DNA of 64,000 nt, from contig CACZVN010000007.1 of NCBI GenBank assembly GCA_902784615.1, forward strand, positions 62,001 to 126,000. The letters run 5' to 3'. Position numbers and translations under genes: made by a program. The stretch comes from an uncultured Prevotellaceae bacterium. GTDB lineage: Bacteria > Bacteroidota > Bacteroidia > Bacteroidales > Bacteroidaceae. The notes under the pieces were generated by a model. The model saw nothing but the letters and a program-made list of their open reading frames with translations, was not told the origin of the DNA and did not search any database. Positions within the stretch are counted from its first letter, which is position 1. Each line of letters starts with the position of its first letter. Below, piece after piece: positions 1 through 9,349 of the stretch.

Positions 1-1
1 T

Positions 2-253
2 TACGTTGCCAGCAAGGCAGCCCAGAATGCGATGATGGGTGTGATGGCCATTGAGTTCCAACAGAGCAACACCCCGTTAGAGGTATTCTCCGTACACCCG
101 GGTCCCACCACCACCGATCTGAATGGTAACATGGCACTGCCTGGTTTCCATGACATCGAGACCGTAGGGCAGAAGATGGCTGAACTCATCAACGATGGAC
201 AGAACCACCAGGGCGAATTCATTGAGCTTTATCCAATCGTTAAGGAGGACTAA
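2..253 (+). CDS. Short-chain dehydrogenase/reductase (SDR), C-terminal part only
   Basis: The window opens inside this gene. The first complete codons read YVASK, which matches the catalytic YxxxK motif of the SDR family (Tyr and Lys act with the NAD(P) cofactor). The following helix and the HPGPTTTD stretch, equivalent to the usual PGxxxT loop after the active site, support the family. The Rossmann N-terminal half lies upstream of the window, so substrate and cofactor cannot be judged. The TAA stop at 251-253 directly abuts the stop of the convergent SusD gene at 254, with no terminator hairpin visible between them. Confidence 0.75.
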   Translation, partial: YVASKAAQNAMMGVMAIEFQQSNTPLEVFSVHPGPTTTDLNGNMALPGFHDIETVGQKMAELINDGQNHQGEFIELYPIVKED

Positions 254-1909
254 TCAGTCATAGCCCTTGTTCTGGGTGAGGTTAGGATTGAGGGTGATGA
301 TGTCGCCAGGGATGGGAAAGACGGTGGTGTGACCATCGCTCTCGTCTATCTTGCTATAGTCCTCGTTGCCCATGAAGAGACTCTCGTACTGATTGAAGCG
401 GATGAGGTCCTGACGGCGCCAACCCTCCCAGCAGAGTTCGAGCAGACGTTCGTCGAGCAGGTTCTGAAGACTAATCTCCTTGGTAGGCATGGGGGCTCGT
501 GAGCGCACGGCATCGTAGTCTGCCTGCCCGTCCATGCCGTTGCGGAGTTTGGCCTCTGCCCGCATCAGTAGCACATCGGCATAGCGGAAGAGTACGATGT
601 CGTTGTCCATCAGACGACCGTTCTTGGTAGCATTCTTATCCACCTCGTATTTCTTCATACGTGCTCCTGCCGTCTCCACGTAGGGACTACCGCTCAGGTC
701 GAGATCGACCTCCCAGGGGTAGTAGATGAAGGGATTGCCATTGCGGTCGTACACGATTTCATGGTTATAGTCATAAACCACTCCTGCCCAGTAGTTCTGG
801 AAGAAGCGGGTGTCTTCCTCATCAGTATCGTATTTGAATATCTCGAGGACTCGTCTGGTGGCACAGGCACCGTTTTCACCAGTGAAACCGTAGGCATCAG
901 CATGCCGGTAGTGCCATGAGCGGTAGAAACAGTCCTGTATGTTGTAATAGAGGTCCTTGTCCATGAAGATGGTCCAGATGTTCTCGTTAGAGTTCTCGTT
1001 GTGAACTTGGAAATTATTGGTGTAGGAGTCCTCGAGGGTAAAGCCACAGAGCTCCAGGAGGTCACAGTAATGGATGGTGGCCTCCCAGGCGTTCATCGTC
1101 TGGCCTTCGATGTCGAGTTGCATCTCACTGCCGTCAGGACGTACGCCGTCAGTCCAATCATCATCCATATAGACTTCGGCATTGAGCATGAGTTTGGCCA
1201 GCACGAAGAAGACTACAGGACGTGTAACACGACTATAGTAGTCGCCAGGCTTAGCACTGCTTGCCACCATGAGGTCGTCGCATGTTGCCTGCAGTTCACT
1301 GACGACAAACCTGAAGACCTCGCTGCGTTCCGACTGCGTCAGCTGGTTTCTTGACACATCGGTAGAGGTGATGATGGGCACGCGTCCGAAGAGGTCGAGC
1401 AGGTACCAGTAACAGATGGCGCGCAGGGCCCTCACCTCCGACGTGTAGCTGGTAAACTCGTCTGGGGTGAGCAGGTTTTTGTAGTTGTCGAGCAACTCGA
1501 TGGAGCGGTTGCTGAGGGTGATGACCTTGTAGAGGTATAGCCACGCGTTCTTGGGCATCTCGTGTCCTTTATCCCAAGAGTGGCGATACAGGTCCACCCA
1601 TGTACCGCCATCATACCAGTCGGTGCCTCGTATGGGCACCATGGCCTCGTCGGAGCCAAAGGTCTGCAGATCATAGATGCCACGGCAGGTGCCTTGTATG
1701 CCTTCGCCATCAGTCGAGCCGCCTATATAATTGTATAAGGTGGCGACAGTGTTCAGGTAGATGGCGTCGGCATTGGTGTAAACCTCCTCCTCTGAAATCT
1801 GGTCACGTGGATTTTCATTGAGAGAGCAGGATAAAGGTAAAAAGGTAAAAATGCAGACAAGTGCTGTGCCAAACACCAGCCGATTTATTCTATTGATCAT
1901 AGTAATCAT
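254..1909 (-). CDS. SusD/RagB-family outer-membrane lipoprotein
   Basis: This is the surface-exposed glycan- or nutrient-binding partner of a SusC porin. The N-terminus has a short basic region, a hydrophobic stretch and a lipobox ending LPLSCS, so it should be lipidated at that Cys. The mature part starts NENPRDQ with the early SusD helices, and the family-typical C-terminus has WEGWRRQDLIRF near its end. At 551 residues it is of normal size. It lies 23 bp downstream of the SusC gene on the same strand, the normal operon order. No glycoside hydrolase, protease or sensor gene is next to the pair, so the ligand is unknown. An internal ATG six bases in (MINRI) is an alternative start. Confidence 0.9.
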   Translation of the reverse strand: MITMINRINRLVFGTALVCIFTFLPLSCSLNENPRDQISEEEVYTNADAIYLNTVATLYNYIGGSTDGEGIQGTCRGIYDLQTFGSDEAMVPIRGTDWYDGGTWVDLYRHSWDKGHEMPKNAWLYLYKVITLSNRSIELLDNYKNLLTPDEFTSYTSEVRALRAICYWYLLDLFGRVPIITSTDVSRNQLTQSERSEVFRFVVSELQATCDDLMVASSAKPGDYYSRVTRPVVFFVLAKLMLNAEVYMDDDWTDGVRPDGSEMQLDIEGQTMNAWEATIHYCDLLELCGFTLEDSYTNNFQVHNENSNENIWTIFMDKDLYYNIQDCFYRSWHYRHADAYGFTGENGACATRRVLEIFKYDTDEEDTRFFQNYWAGVVYDYNHEIVYDRNGNPFIYYPWEVDLDLSGSPYVETAGARMKKYEVDKNATKNGRLMDNDIVLFRYADVLLMRAEAKLRNGMDGQADYDAVRSRAPMPTKEISLQNLLDERLLELCWEGWRRQDLIRFNQYESLFMGNEDYSKIDESDGHTTVFPIPGDIITLNPNLTQNKGYD

Positions 1910-1932
1910 AATTCCTAATTTCTAAATCCTCA

Positions 1933-4602
1933 TTAAAACTTCAAACTGAGAGCCATGGTGTAGGAACGATAGACGGGCATGACGTTCTTGTCGTCGATGC
2001 CGAGTGTGCCGTTGATGATGCTGGAGTTGATCATCGGCGTCACCCCGCTGTAGCCAGTGATGGTGGCGAGGTTATTCACGGAGGCTGACAGTCGCATACC
2101 CTGGACGTACTTGGAGCGGATGGGAACGTTCCAGCCTAGGGTGACGTAGTCGAAGTTCACATAGTCGCCTCGCTCCAGCCAATAGTCGCTGATGGTCTGA
2201 TCGTGGATATTCTTTTCGTCGGCACCCTTCATCACGTTGTAGTTGGGCAGCGACAGCATGTTCGTGAAGGTGAGGGCCGAACCGTTGTAGATCTTGTGTC
2301 CGAAGGCACCGATTATCTGCATGGTGATATCCCACTGTTTGTAGCGCAGGGCGATGTTCGAACCCATCATGGCCTTGGGCGTAGCCTGTCCGCAGATGTA
2401 TTTCTCACTGCTAATATCGTAGTATTTCTTACCGTCTTCATCTGTGACGAAACCATTGCAGTGGGGCAGGTAGAAAACGCCAAGTTGCTCACCGACGATC
2501 TGTTTGACGATATCGCTGGAGCCGTGGAAGCCTGCTCCCCAGAGGGAGGAAATACCTTTCGAGTCAGGAGCCGTCAGGTGCTGGCCGTTATAGTAGCCGT
2601 CGAGCGAGATGAGCTTGTTGCGCTCAAACGTCCAGTTGGTGTTGATGGTCAGTTCCACGTCTTTGGTGCGCAGGGGGGTGATGCCAAAGCCGATTTCCAG
2701 TCCGCTGTTCTCCATCGAACCAAGGTTAGCCAACAGTTTGTCGTAGGTGAAAGGTGGCACAGGCACATCGTAAACATAGAGCATGTCGGTGGTCTTCGAG
2801 CGGTAGTAGTCGATGGTCATGGCAATGCGGCCATTCCAAAGAGCGAGGTCGAAGCCGACGTTGAAGGTGCGTTTGATCTCCCACTTCAGGTCAGGATTGG
2901 CATTGCGCACGATGCCGAGGGTGATGGCAGGGCTGCCTCCTACGGGTACGACACCATTGGGCTTCATCAGCTCCAGGGAGTTGTAGGAATCGATGCCTGC
3001 CTGGTTTCCTGAGAGTCCGTAGCCGATGCGCAACTTGGCATTGGAGACGGCTTTCAAGGCTTTCATCCAGGGCTCCTTGCTGATGACCCATGCACCACTG
3101 GCTGAGGGGAAGAATCCCCAGCGGTTGTTCTTTCCGAATTTGGAGGAGGCATCACCACGGGCGTTGAAGGTGACAGTATATCTGTCGAGCAGGGTATATT
3201 GAGCGCGAAACAGCAACGACTCCATGTGGGAGTCACTGAAGTAGGAGTCGGTACCGTCCCATGGCCGTTGGGCACCTGCCGACAGCTTGTAGAAGCTAAA
3301 GGCATCGGAGGGGAAACCTGTCGTGGTGGTGTAAAATCCTCTCGCCTTCTGATTATTTGCCTCGAACAGCGCCATCAGGTTAAGTGTCGAGTGGCTGGTG
3401 TTGAGGATATATGTCAGCGAGATGTTACCCAGCATCTCCTCGCTTTTGTCATGTCGACAGTAGGCCTCGCCCCTGTTCCATACACTCATGGGGTAGTAGT
3501 GCCCGTTTCCTATATCATTGTAGGAATAGGATCCGAAGGCGCGCAGCGTCAGGTCCTTGGAGAGGATGACCTTCGCCTTCATGTGGATGTTGAAGTGACC
3601 GTTATCTTCCTCCTGTGTCATATCGAGCAACGACAGTGGATTCTTGATCCAGAGGGCTTCTGTCACCTGGTCATACGTGCCGTCGGCATTCCTGGTGTCA
3701 GGAAAGGTGGGGTTGAAGGTGGCAGCCGAGTAGAACAGTTCCTGCGGAAAGGGCAGGCGAGAATATTGCTGAATGGATCCCACCATGCCGAGGTCAACTG
3801 TCAGATGATTGTCGAAGGCCTGTTGCGAGATGTCAAGCTTGGCAATGAAATTGCGAGAACCTTGCGTCTTGATGACCGTTCTGTGCTGCATCATACCTAC
3901 TGAGGCACGGTAGTTGGCTGTCTCTGTGCCACCCCCGAAGGCTATGTGGTGGTTCTGAACGAAGCCAGTGCGCTCGATGGCCTTGTTGAAGTCCGTGTCA
4001 TAACCCTTGTCGATATAGCTGAGGCCGAGTCTGTTTGCTGCCTGACGGAACTCCTGGGCGTTCATCATCTCCGTCCGCTTATATACACTCTCAAAACCGA
4101 TGCTACCGTCGTAAGAGATATGAAACTGCTGGTTGCGTCCTTTTTTCGTAGCCACCTCGATGACGCCCGCAGCACCACGGCTGCCGTATTGTGCCGTTTC
4201 AGAGGCGTCCTTTAGGATGGTGAAGCTCTCAATATCGGCAGGATAGATCGTAGAAAGAATGGTGAGGTCTGCCGTTACACCGTCGATGATCACCAATGGG
4301 TCGTTGTTACCCGTCAGTGAGGTGGTACCTCTGACGCGTACGGCCGAGACCATCGCTTCCTGATTGCCGCCCGATGTCACCTGTACACCAGCCGACTGTC
4401 CGCTCAAGGCATCTAACGACGACGTGATCAGACCTTTGTTCATGCGCTCTTCCGTGACTTGGTCGATGGCTCCGGCAAACGTGTTTTTGTCTCCTTTCGT
4501 ATAGCCAATCCTTACGGTCATGGTGTCATTGACCTCAGTCTGTGCTCCAGCCGTCGTGAACATCAGGGAGATTAACAGCACAATCCAATATCTGGAATTC
4601 AT
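1933..4602 (-). CDS. SusC/RagA-family TonB-dependent outer-membrane transporter
   Basis: TonB-driven outer-membrane channel that pairs with the SusD lipoprotein downstream. I place the start at 4602 (MNSRYWIVLLISL), because it begins a clean signal peptide ending near TTAGAQ and follows an AAAGGA ribosome site; a longer reading to 4641 would cross the promoter. The plug domain follows almost at once (IGYTKGDKN, then ALSGQSAGVQV and VRGTTSLTGNNDPLVIIDG), and the protein ends in a typical barrel strand, LSLKF. At 889 residues it is shorter than most SusC proteins because the usual N-terminal carboxypeptidase-D-like domain between signal peptide and plug is missing. Confidence 0.92.
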   Translation of the reverse strand: MNSRYWIVLLISLMFTTAGAQTEVNDTMTVRIGYTKGDKNTFAGAIDQVTEERMNKGLITSSLDALSGQSAGVQVTSGGNQEAMVSAVRVRGTTSLTGNNDPLVIIDGVTADLTILSTIYPADIESFTILKDASETAQYGSRGAAGVIEVATKKGRNQQFHISYDGSIGFESVYKRTEMMNAQEFRQAANRLGLSYIDKGYDTDFNKAIERTGFVQNHHIAFGGGTETANYRASVGMMQHRTVIKTQGSRNFIAKLDISQQAFDNHLTVDLGMVGSIQQYSRLPFPQELFYSAATFNPTFPDTRNADGTYDQVTEALWIKNPLSLLDMTQEEDNGHFNIHMKAKVILSKDLTLRAFGSYSYNDIGNGHYYPMSVWNRGEAYCRHDKSEEMLGNISLTYILNTSHSTLNLMALFEANNQKARGFYTTTTGFPSDAFSFYKLSAGAQRPWDGTDSYFSDSHMESLLFRAQYTLLDRYTVTFNARGDASSKFGKNNRWGFFPSASGAWVISKEPWMKALKAVSNAKLRIGYGLSGNQAGIDSYNSLELMKPNGVVPVGGSPAITLGIVRNANPDLKWEIKRTFNVGFDLALWNGRIAMTIDYYRSKTTDMLYVYDVPVPPFTYDKLLANLGSMENSGLEIGFGITPLRTKDVELTINTNWTFERNKLISLDGYYNGQHLTAPDSKGISSLWGAGFHGSSDIVKQIVGEQLGVFYLPHCNGFVTDEDGKKYYDISSEKYICGQATPKAMMGSNIALRYKQWDITMQIIGAFGHKIYNGSALTFTNMLSLPNYNVMKGADEKNIHDQTISDYWLERGDYVNFDYVTLGWNVPIRSKYVQGMRLSASVNNLATITGYSGVTPMINSSIINGTLGIDDKNVMPVYRSYTMALSLKF

Positions 4603-4628
4603 ATCCTTTCGTTTTAGGTTTCTGTTTG

Positions 4629-4636
4629 CAAAGATA
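4629..4636 (-). promoter_or_regulatory. -7 box of the susC/susD operon
   Basis: On the minus strand this reads TATCTTTG, the classic Bacteroidetes -7 element, 26 bp upstream of the SusC start. No convincing -33 TTTG is visible. Confidence 0.6.
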
Positions 4637-4680
4637 CACAATTATTTCTAAATAACACCCGCTAATTCGTATTTATTTTG

Positions 4681-4688
4681 TAATTTTG
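4681..4688 (+). promoter_or_regulatory. -7 box of the U32 peptidase-sufE operon
   Basis: Reads TAATTTTG and ends only 8 bp before the ATG at 4697. The transcript would therefore have little or no 5' leader. Confidence 0.5.
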
Positions 4689-4696
4689 CAGCCGCA

Positions 4697-5947
4697 ATGA
4701 GCAAAAATATTAAGGATTACGAGATTATGGCCCCTGTGGGCTCGCGCGAGTCGCTGGCAGCCGCCATCCAAGCCGGTGCCGACAGTATCTACTTCGGTAT
4801 CGAGAAGTTGAACATGCGTGCCCATTCAGCCTCTACGTTCACCATCGACGACCTCAAGGAGATGGCCGCCACCTGCAATGAGCATGGTATCAAGAGTTAC
4901 CTGACGGTGAACACGATCATCTATGGCGAGGATATCCCCTTGATGCACGAGATCATCGATGCCGCCAAGGAGGCTGGTATCTCGGCTGTGATCGCCAGTG
5001 ATGTGGCTGTGATGACCTATTGCAACAGGGTGGGACAGGAGGTACACCTCTCCACGCAACTGAACATCTCGAACATCGAGGCCCTGCGCTTCTATGCGCA
5101 GTTTGCCGATGTCGTGGTCTTGGCGCGTGAACTCAATATGGAGCAGGTGGCAGACATCTTCCGTCAGGTGGAGGCCGAGCATATCTGTGGTCCATCAGGT
5201 GAGCAGATCCGCATCGAGATGTTCTGTCATGGTGCTCTCTGCATGGCCATCAGTGGCAAGTGCTATATGAGTCTGCACGCTGCCAATCGCAGTGCCAACC
5301 GTGGTGAGTGCATCCAGGTGTGCCGTCGCAGTTATACGGCTACGGACAACGAGACGGGCTATCAGCTCGACATCGACAATAAGTATATCATGTCGCCCAA
5401 GGACCTGAAAACCGTGCGCTTCATTGATAAGATGATGAACGCAGGCGTGCGCGTGTTCAAAATCGAGGGTCGTGCACGAGGACCCGAATATGTCTATACC
5501 GTCGTGAAGTGCTATAAGGAGGCCATCCAGGCCGTGCTCGACGGCACGTTCACGGAGGAGAGAAAAGATGAATGGGACGAGCGCCTCGCCACCGTCTTCA
5601 ACCGTGGCTTCTGGGACGGCTACTACCAGGGTCAGCTCATGGGCGAGTGGAACAAGAACTACGGCTCTAATGCCACGGAGCGCAAGGTCTATATTGGCAA
5701 GGGCGTGAAATACTTCTCGAAACTGGGTGTGGCGGAGTTCACCGTCGAGGCCAGTACCTTCAAGGTGGGCGACAAGATGCTGATCACAGGTCCCACAACA
5801 GGTGTGATGTATGTCACGGCTGACGAGATCCACGATGACAATGGTCCTGTGGCTGAGGCCCAGCAGGGTACGAAGGTATCGATTGCCGTCACAGGCAAGG
5901 TGCGCCCCAGTGACAAACTTTTTAAATTGGTGAAAGATGACAATTAA
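4697..5947 (+). CDS. U32 family peptidase-like protein, probable tRNA hydroxylation enzyme (TrhP/YegQ type)
   Basis: Members of this U32 group, such as E. coli YegQ/TrhP, act in prephenate-dependent 5-hydroxylation of uridine 34 in tRNA; most are not proteases. The N-terminal APVGSRESLAAAIQAGADSIYFG is the family signature. The centre carries EMFCHGALCMAISGKC and GECIQVCRR, matching the four cysteines conserved in the U32 signature region, which are thought to hold an iron-sulfur cluster. Length (416) is normal. The stop overlaps the next gene, sufE, by 11 bp, so the two are cotranscribed; pairing with an Fe-S assembly factor fits an Fe-S enzyme. The exact modification is inferred from family membership only. 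Confidence 0.85.
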   Translation: MSKNIKDYEIMAPVGSRESLAAAIQAGADSIYFGIEKLNMRAHSASTFTIDDLKEMAATCNEHGIKSYLTVNTIIYGEDIPLMHEIIDAAKEAGISAVIASDVAVMTYCNRVGQEVHLSTQLNISNIEALRFYAQFADVVVLARELNMEQVADIFRQVEAEHICGPSGEQIRIEMFCHGALCMAISGKCYMSLHAANRSANRGECIQVCRRSYTATDNETGYQLDIDNKYIMSPKDLKTVRFIDKMMNAGVRVFKIEGRARGPEYVYTVVKCYKEAIQAVLDGTFTEERKDEWDERLATVFNRGFWDGYYQGQLMGEWNKNYGSNATERKVYIGKGVKYFSKLGVAEFTVEASTFKVGDKMLITGPTTGVMYVTADEIHDDNGPVAEAQQGTKVSIAVTGKVRPSDKLFKLVKDDN

Positions 5948-6356
5948 TGAGATTCAAGACGAGATTATAGAAGAGTTCTCCGGCTTCGACGACTGGATGG
6001 ACAAGTACCAGCTGCTCATCGATCTGGGTAACGAACAGGCACCGCTCGACGAGAAATACAAGACGGAGCAGAATCTGATTGACGGGTGCCAGAGTCGTGT
6101 GTGGCTGCAGGCTGACTATGAGGATGGTAAGATTCACTTCACAGCTGAGAGCGACGCGCTGATCGTGAAGGGCATCGTGGCGCTGCTGATACGCGTGCTG
6201 AGCGACCATACGCCCCAGGAGATACTGGATGCCGACCTCTACTTCATCGACGAGATCGGACTCAAGGAACACCTGTCGCCTACACGCTCCAACGGACTTG
6301 TAGCAATGGTGAAGCAGATGCGCGTTTATGCGCTGGCTTTCAGCGCGAAAGCATAA
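5937..6356 (+). CDS. sufE: SufE-type sulfur acceptor for Fe-S cluster assembly
   Basis: SufE accepts persulfide sulfur from the SufS cysteine desulfurase and delivers it to the SufB scaffold. The catalytic cysteine is Cys51 in LIDGCQSRVW, which matches the family motif, and the 139-residue length is normal. The ATG lies inside the end of the upstream U32 gene, giving an 11-bp overlap and implying translational coupling. No sufS, sufB or sufC is in the window. It is followed by a strong hairpin at 6370-6419. Confidence 0.92.
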   Translation: MTINEIQDEIIEEFSGFDDWMDKYQLLIDLGNEQAPLDEKYKTEQNLIDGCQSRVWLQADYEDGKIHFTAESDALIVKGIVALLIRVLSDHTPQEILDADLYFIDEIGLKEHLSPTRSNGLVAMVKQMRVYALAFSAKA

Positions 6357-6369
6357 ATTAAGACCACTT

Positions 6370-6422
6370 TAAAATGGAAAACTTTTTTACCGTCTAAATG
6401 GGTAAAGTTTTCCATTTTATTT
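6370..6422 (+). terminator. Strong hairpin terminator after sufE
   Basis: A perfect 16-bp inverted repeat (6370-6385 against 6404-6419, arm TAAAATGGAAAACTTT) is followed by a T-rich run. Its symmetry means it could act in both directions. It isolates the sufE operon from nrdD. Confidence 0.75.
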
Positions 6423-6505
6423 TTCAACTACCTGATAATCAATAGTTTGACATTTATTAACTGAAGAAAAGTTTTCCAAAACGGATAACTTTCGGATAAA
6501 TGTTG

Positions 6506-6513
6506 TATCTTTG
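6506..6513 (+). promoter_or_regulatory. -7 box of nrdD-nrdG
   Basis: Reads TATCTTTG, 68 bp before the nrdD start, so this operon has a real 5' leader. The leader holds a small stem (CGGC and GCCG around 6524-6538) but no recognised riboswitch. No NrdR-box pair was recognised. Confidence 0.55.
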
Positions 6514-6581
6514 CAAACGGTTTCGGCTCATGGGCCGCAACACTCAGAAAAAGCAACAAATAAAAACCTTTTTTATAGATC

Positions 6582-8819
6582 ATGATTCAGACAGTAGTAA
6601 AGCGCGACGGACGTATTGTGGGCTTTAACGAGCAGAAGATTATGGCTGCTATCCGTAAGGCCATGCTCCACACCGAACAGGGTGAGGACGAACGACTCTT
6701 GTATCAGATTACCGACCATATCGCCCAGCGTGGCGAGAGTCAGATGACGGTGGAGCAGATCCAGGATGCCGTCGAGGTGGAGTTGATGAACTCCAGCCGT
6801 AAGGACGTGGCCCAGAAATATATCGCCTACCGTCATCAGCGCTCTGTGGCCCGTAAGGCCAAGACCCGTGAGGTGTTTCTCGATATCGTGAACATCAAGA
6901 ACAATGATGTCACGCGTGAGAACGCCAATATGAATGCCGACACCCCGGCTGGTATGATGATGAAGTTCGCCTCCGAGACCACGAAGCCCTTCGTCGATGA
7001 CTACCTGCTCTCTGAGGAGAGCCGTGAGGCCGTGGAGCACAACTACCTCCATATCCACGACAAGGACTACTACCCCACGAAGTCGCTCACCTGCGTACAG
7101 CATCCCCTGGATCATATCCTCGAGTGCGGCTTCATCGCTGGTCATGGTGCCTCGCGCCCAGCCCGTCGTATCGAGACGGCCTCAGTGCTCGCCTGTATCT
7201 CGATGGAGTGCTGCCAGAACGAGATGCACGGAGGTCAGGCCATCCCCGCCTTCGACTTCTACCTCGCACCCTACGTGCGTATGAGCTATATCGAGGAACT
7301 GAAGGCCCTCGAGGATCTCAACGGTGAGGATTACAAGGACCTCTACGACGAGCCGCTGATGGATTATATCAAGAAGCCCCTCGAAGGGCTGACTGGAAAG
7401 GAGCGCGCCCAGCAGCATGCCATCAACAAGACCGTGGGTCGCGTGCATCAGGCCATGGAGGCGTTCATTCACAACATGAACACCATCCACTCGCGTGGTG
7501 GTAACCAGGTGGTATTCTCCTCTATTAACTACGGTACGGATACTTCTGCCGAGGGTCGTTGCATCATGCGCGAGATCCTGCTCTCTACCTACGAGGGTGT
7601 GGGCGGTGGCGAGACGGCTATCTTCCCCATTCAGATCTGGAAGAAGAAGCGTGGTGTGAACTACCTGCCCGAGGATCGTAACTTCGACCTCTACCAGTTG
7701 GCCTGTAAGGTGACGGCCCGTCGTTTCTTCCCCAACTTCCTGAACCTCGATGCCTCCTATAATCAGGACAGCGAGTGGCGTGCTGACGATCCCAAGCGCT
7801 ATATCCACGAGGTGGCCACGATGGGCTGTCGTACGCGTGTCTTCGAGAACCGTTTCGGTCCCAAGACCTCTATCGGGCGCGGTAACCTCTCCTTCACCAC
7901 CATCAACATCGTGAAACTCGCCATCGAGTGCATGGAAGAGCCGGATCAGCAGAAGCGCATCGACATGTTCTTCGCCAAACTCGACCACATGCTCGAGGTG
8001 GCTGCCAAGCAGCTCGACGACCGTTACCAGTTCCAGAAGACGGCCTTTGCCAAGCAGTTCCCGTTGCTGATGAAGAGTCTCTGGATCGGTGCCGAGAAGT
8101 TAGGTCCGATGGACACCATCGAGAGCGTCATCAACCAGGGTACGCTGGGTATCGGCTTCATCGGTCTGGCAGAGTGTCTCGTGGCCCTTACGGGTAAGCA
8201 CCATGGCGAGAGTGCCGAGTCGCAGGAACTGGGTCTGAAGATCGTCACCTACATGCGCGACCGTGTCAACGAGTTCTGCGACCGCTATCACCACAACTAC
8301 TCCGTGTTGGCCACCCCCGCCGAGGGTCTTAGTGGCAAGTTCACGAAGAAGGATCGCAAGAAGTTTGGCATCATCCCTGGTGTCACCGATCGCGACTACT
8401 ATACCAACTCCAACCACGTGCCCGTGTATTACAAGTGCTCCGCCCGTCATAAGGCCGAGGTCGAGGCACCTTATCACAACCTGACGCGTGGCGGACATAT
8501 CTTCTACGTGGAGATCGACGGCGACGCCACCCATAACCCTCAGGTCATCATGAGCGTGGTGGATATGATGGATCAGCTCGACATGGGCTATGGCTCTGTC
8601 AACCACAACCGCAACCGCTGCATGGACTGCGGCTACGAGAACGCCGACGACCATTTGGAGAAATGCCCGAAGTGCGGCTCTACCAACATCGACAAACTGC
8701 AGCGCATCACAGGTTACCTTGTGGGTACCACCGACCGTTGGAACTCTGGTAAACTCGCCGAACTCAACGACCGTGTGACGCATATCGACCATGGCGCACA
8801 GGATCTTTTTGGAGATTAA
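6582..8819 (+). CDS. nrdD: Anaerobic ribonucleoside-triphosphate reductase, catalytic subunit
   Basis: Oxygen-sensitive class III reductase making dNTPs from NTPs under anaerobic conditions with a glycyl radical. The N-terminus (KRDGRIVGFNEQKI) is an ATP-cone allosteric domain, residues about 1-95. The C-terminal part has the zinc site CMDCGYE and CPKCGS, then RITGYLVGTTDRWNSGK, where the Gly of RITG (about residue 711) is the radical site. At 745 residues it is complete. The activase NrdG follows 22 bp downstream. Presence of this pair fits a strict anaerobe. Confidence 0.97.
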   Translation: MIQTVVKRDGRIVGFNEQKIMAAIRKAMLHTEQGEDERLLYQITDHIAQRGESQMTVEQIQDAVEVELMNSSRKDVAQKYIAYRHQRSVARKAKTREVFLDIVNIKNNDVTRENANMNADTPAGMMMKFASETTKPFVDDYLLSEESREAVEHNYLHIHDKDYYPTKSLTCVQHPLDHILECGFIAGHGASRPARRIETASVLACISMECCQNEMHGGQAIPAFDFYLAPYVRMSYIEELKALEDLNGEDYKDLYDEPLMDYIKKPLEGLTGKERAQQHAINKTVGRVHQAMEAFIHNMNTIHSRGGNQVVFSSINYGTDTSAEGRCIMREILLSTYEGVGGGETAIFPIQIWKKKRGVNYLPEDRNFDLYQLACKVTARRFFPNFLNLDASYNQDSEWRADDPKRYIHEVATMGCRTRVFENRFGPKTSIGRGNLSFTTINIVKLAIECMEEPDQQKRIDMFFAKLDHMLEVAAKQLDDRYQFQKTAFAKQFPLLMKSLWIGAEKLGPMDTIESVINQGTLGIGFIGLAECLVALTGKHHGESAESQELGLKIVTYMRDRVNEFCDRYHHNYSVLATPAEGLSGKFTKKDRKKFGIIPGVTDRDYYTNSNHVPVYYKCSARHKAEVEAPYHNLTRGGHIFYVEIDGDATHNPQVIMSVVDMMDQLDMGYGSVNHNRNRCMDCGYENADDHLEKCPKCGSTNIDKLQRITGYLVGTTDRWNSGKLAELNDRVTHIDHGAQDLFGD

Positions 8820-8841
8820 ACATTAAAGATTAAACATTAAA
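8818..8841 (+). repeat. AT-rich dispersed spacer repeat, copy between nrdD and nrdG
   Basis: The gap is built from CATTAAAGATTAAACATTAA. Nearly the same string recurs at 18004-18031 before the second FKBP gene, and a reverse-complement version at 15125-15152 before ispG. All three sit in short gaps between cotranscribed genes. Confidence 0.6.
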
Positions 8842-9345
8842 TTGATTCGTGTTCTCGATATCATAGAAGATACAATGGTGGACGGTCCGGGATTCCGGAC
8901 CTCCATTTATTGTGCAGGCTGTCGTCACAAGTGTCCGGGCTGCCATAACCCCCAGTCGTGGGATCCCAAGGGCGGCCGTGAGATGACGACGGAGCAACTG
9001 ATGAAGATCATCGAGGCCGATCCATACGCCAACGTCACCTTTACGGGCGGCGACCCCATGTATCAGTGCGACGGCTTTGCGGACCTGGCACGTGCCATCC
9101 ACCGTCGCACGAACAAGGATATCTGGTGCTATACGGGCTTTACCTTTGAAACGCTGATTACGAGGGCACAGCGTGAACTCCTGGAACTGCTCGACGTACT
9201 CGTCGATGGTCCCTTTGTCCAGAGTCTCCGTGACCCAGACCTGCTCTTCCGAGGCTCTTCCAACCAGCGCATCATCGATGTCCAGAAAACCCTCTATTCA
9301 GGTGAGATTATTCTCTGGCAGCCAGACATAGATATACGTACATGA
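8842..9345 (+). CDS. nrdG: Anaerobic ribonucleotide reductase activating protein (radical SAM)
   Basis: NrdG uses S-adenosylmethionine and a 4Fe-4S cluster to install the glycyl radical on NrdD. The cluster motif CxxxCxxC is Cys27, Cys31 and Cys34 in CRHKCPGC. The 167-residue length is normal. The best start is TTG at 8842, since MIRVLDIIEDTMVDGPG aligns with the family N-terminus and no in-frame ATG precedes it. The 22-bp gap after nrdD is made almost entirely of a repeated AT-rich spacer (ATTAAACATTAAAG type) with no clear ribosome site, so translation may depend on coupling to nrdD. Confidence 0.95.
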   Translation: MIRVLDIIEDTMVDGPGFRTSIYCAGCRHKCPGCHNPQSWDPKGGREMTTEQLMKIIEADPYANVTFTGGDPMYQCDGFADLARAIHRRTNKDIWCYTGFTFETLITRAQRELLELLDVLVDGPFVQSLRDPDLLFRGSSNQRIIDVQKTLYSGEIILWQPDIDIRT

Positions 9346-9349
9346 AAAT

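Noticed and set aside
2203-3903. Open frames antisense to the SusC gene
   Set aside because: They are mirror frames of a well-defined outer-membrane transporter gene, with no promoter or family match.
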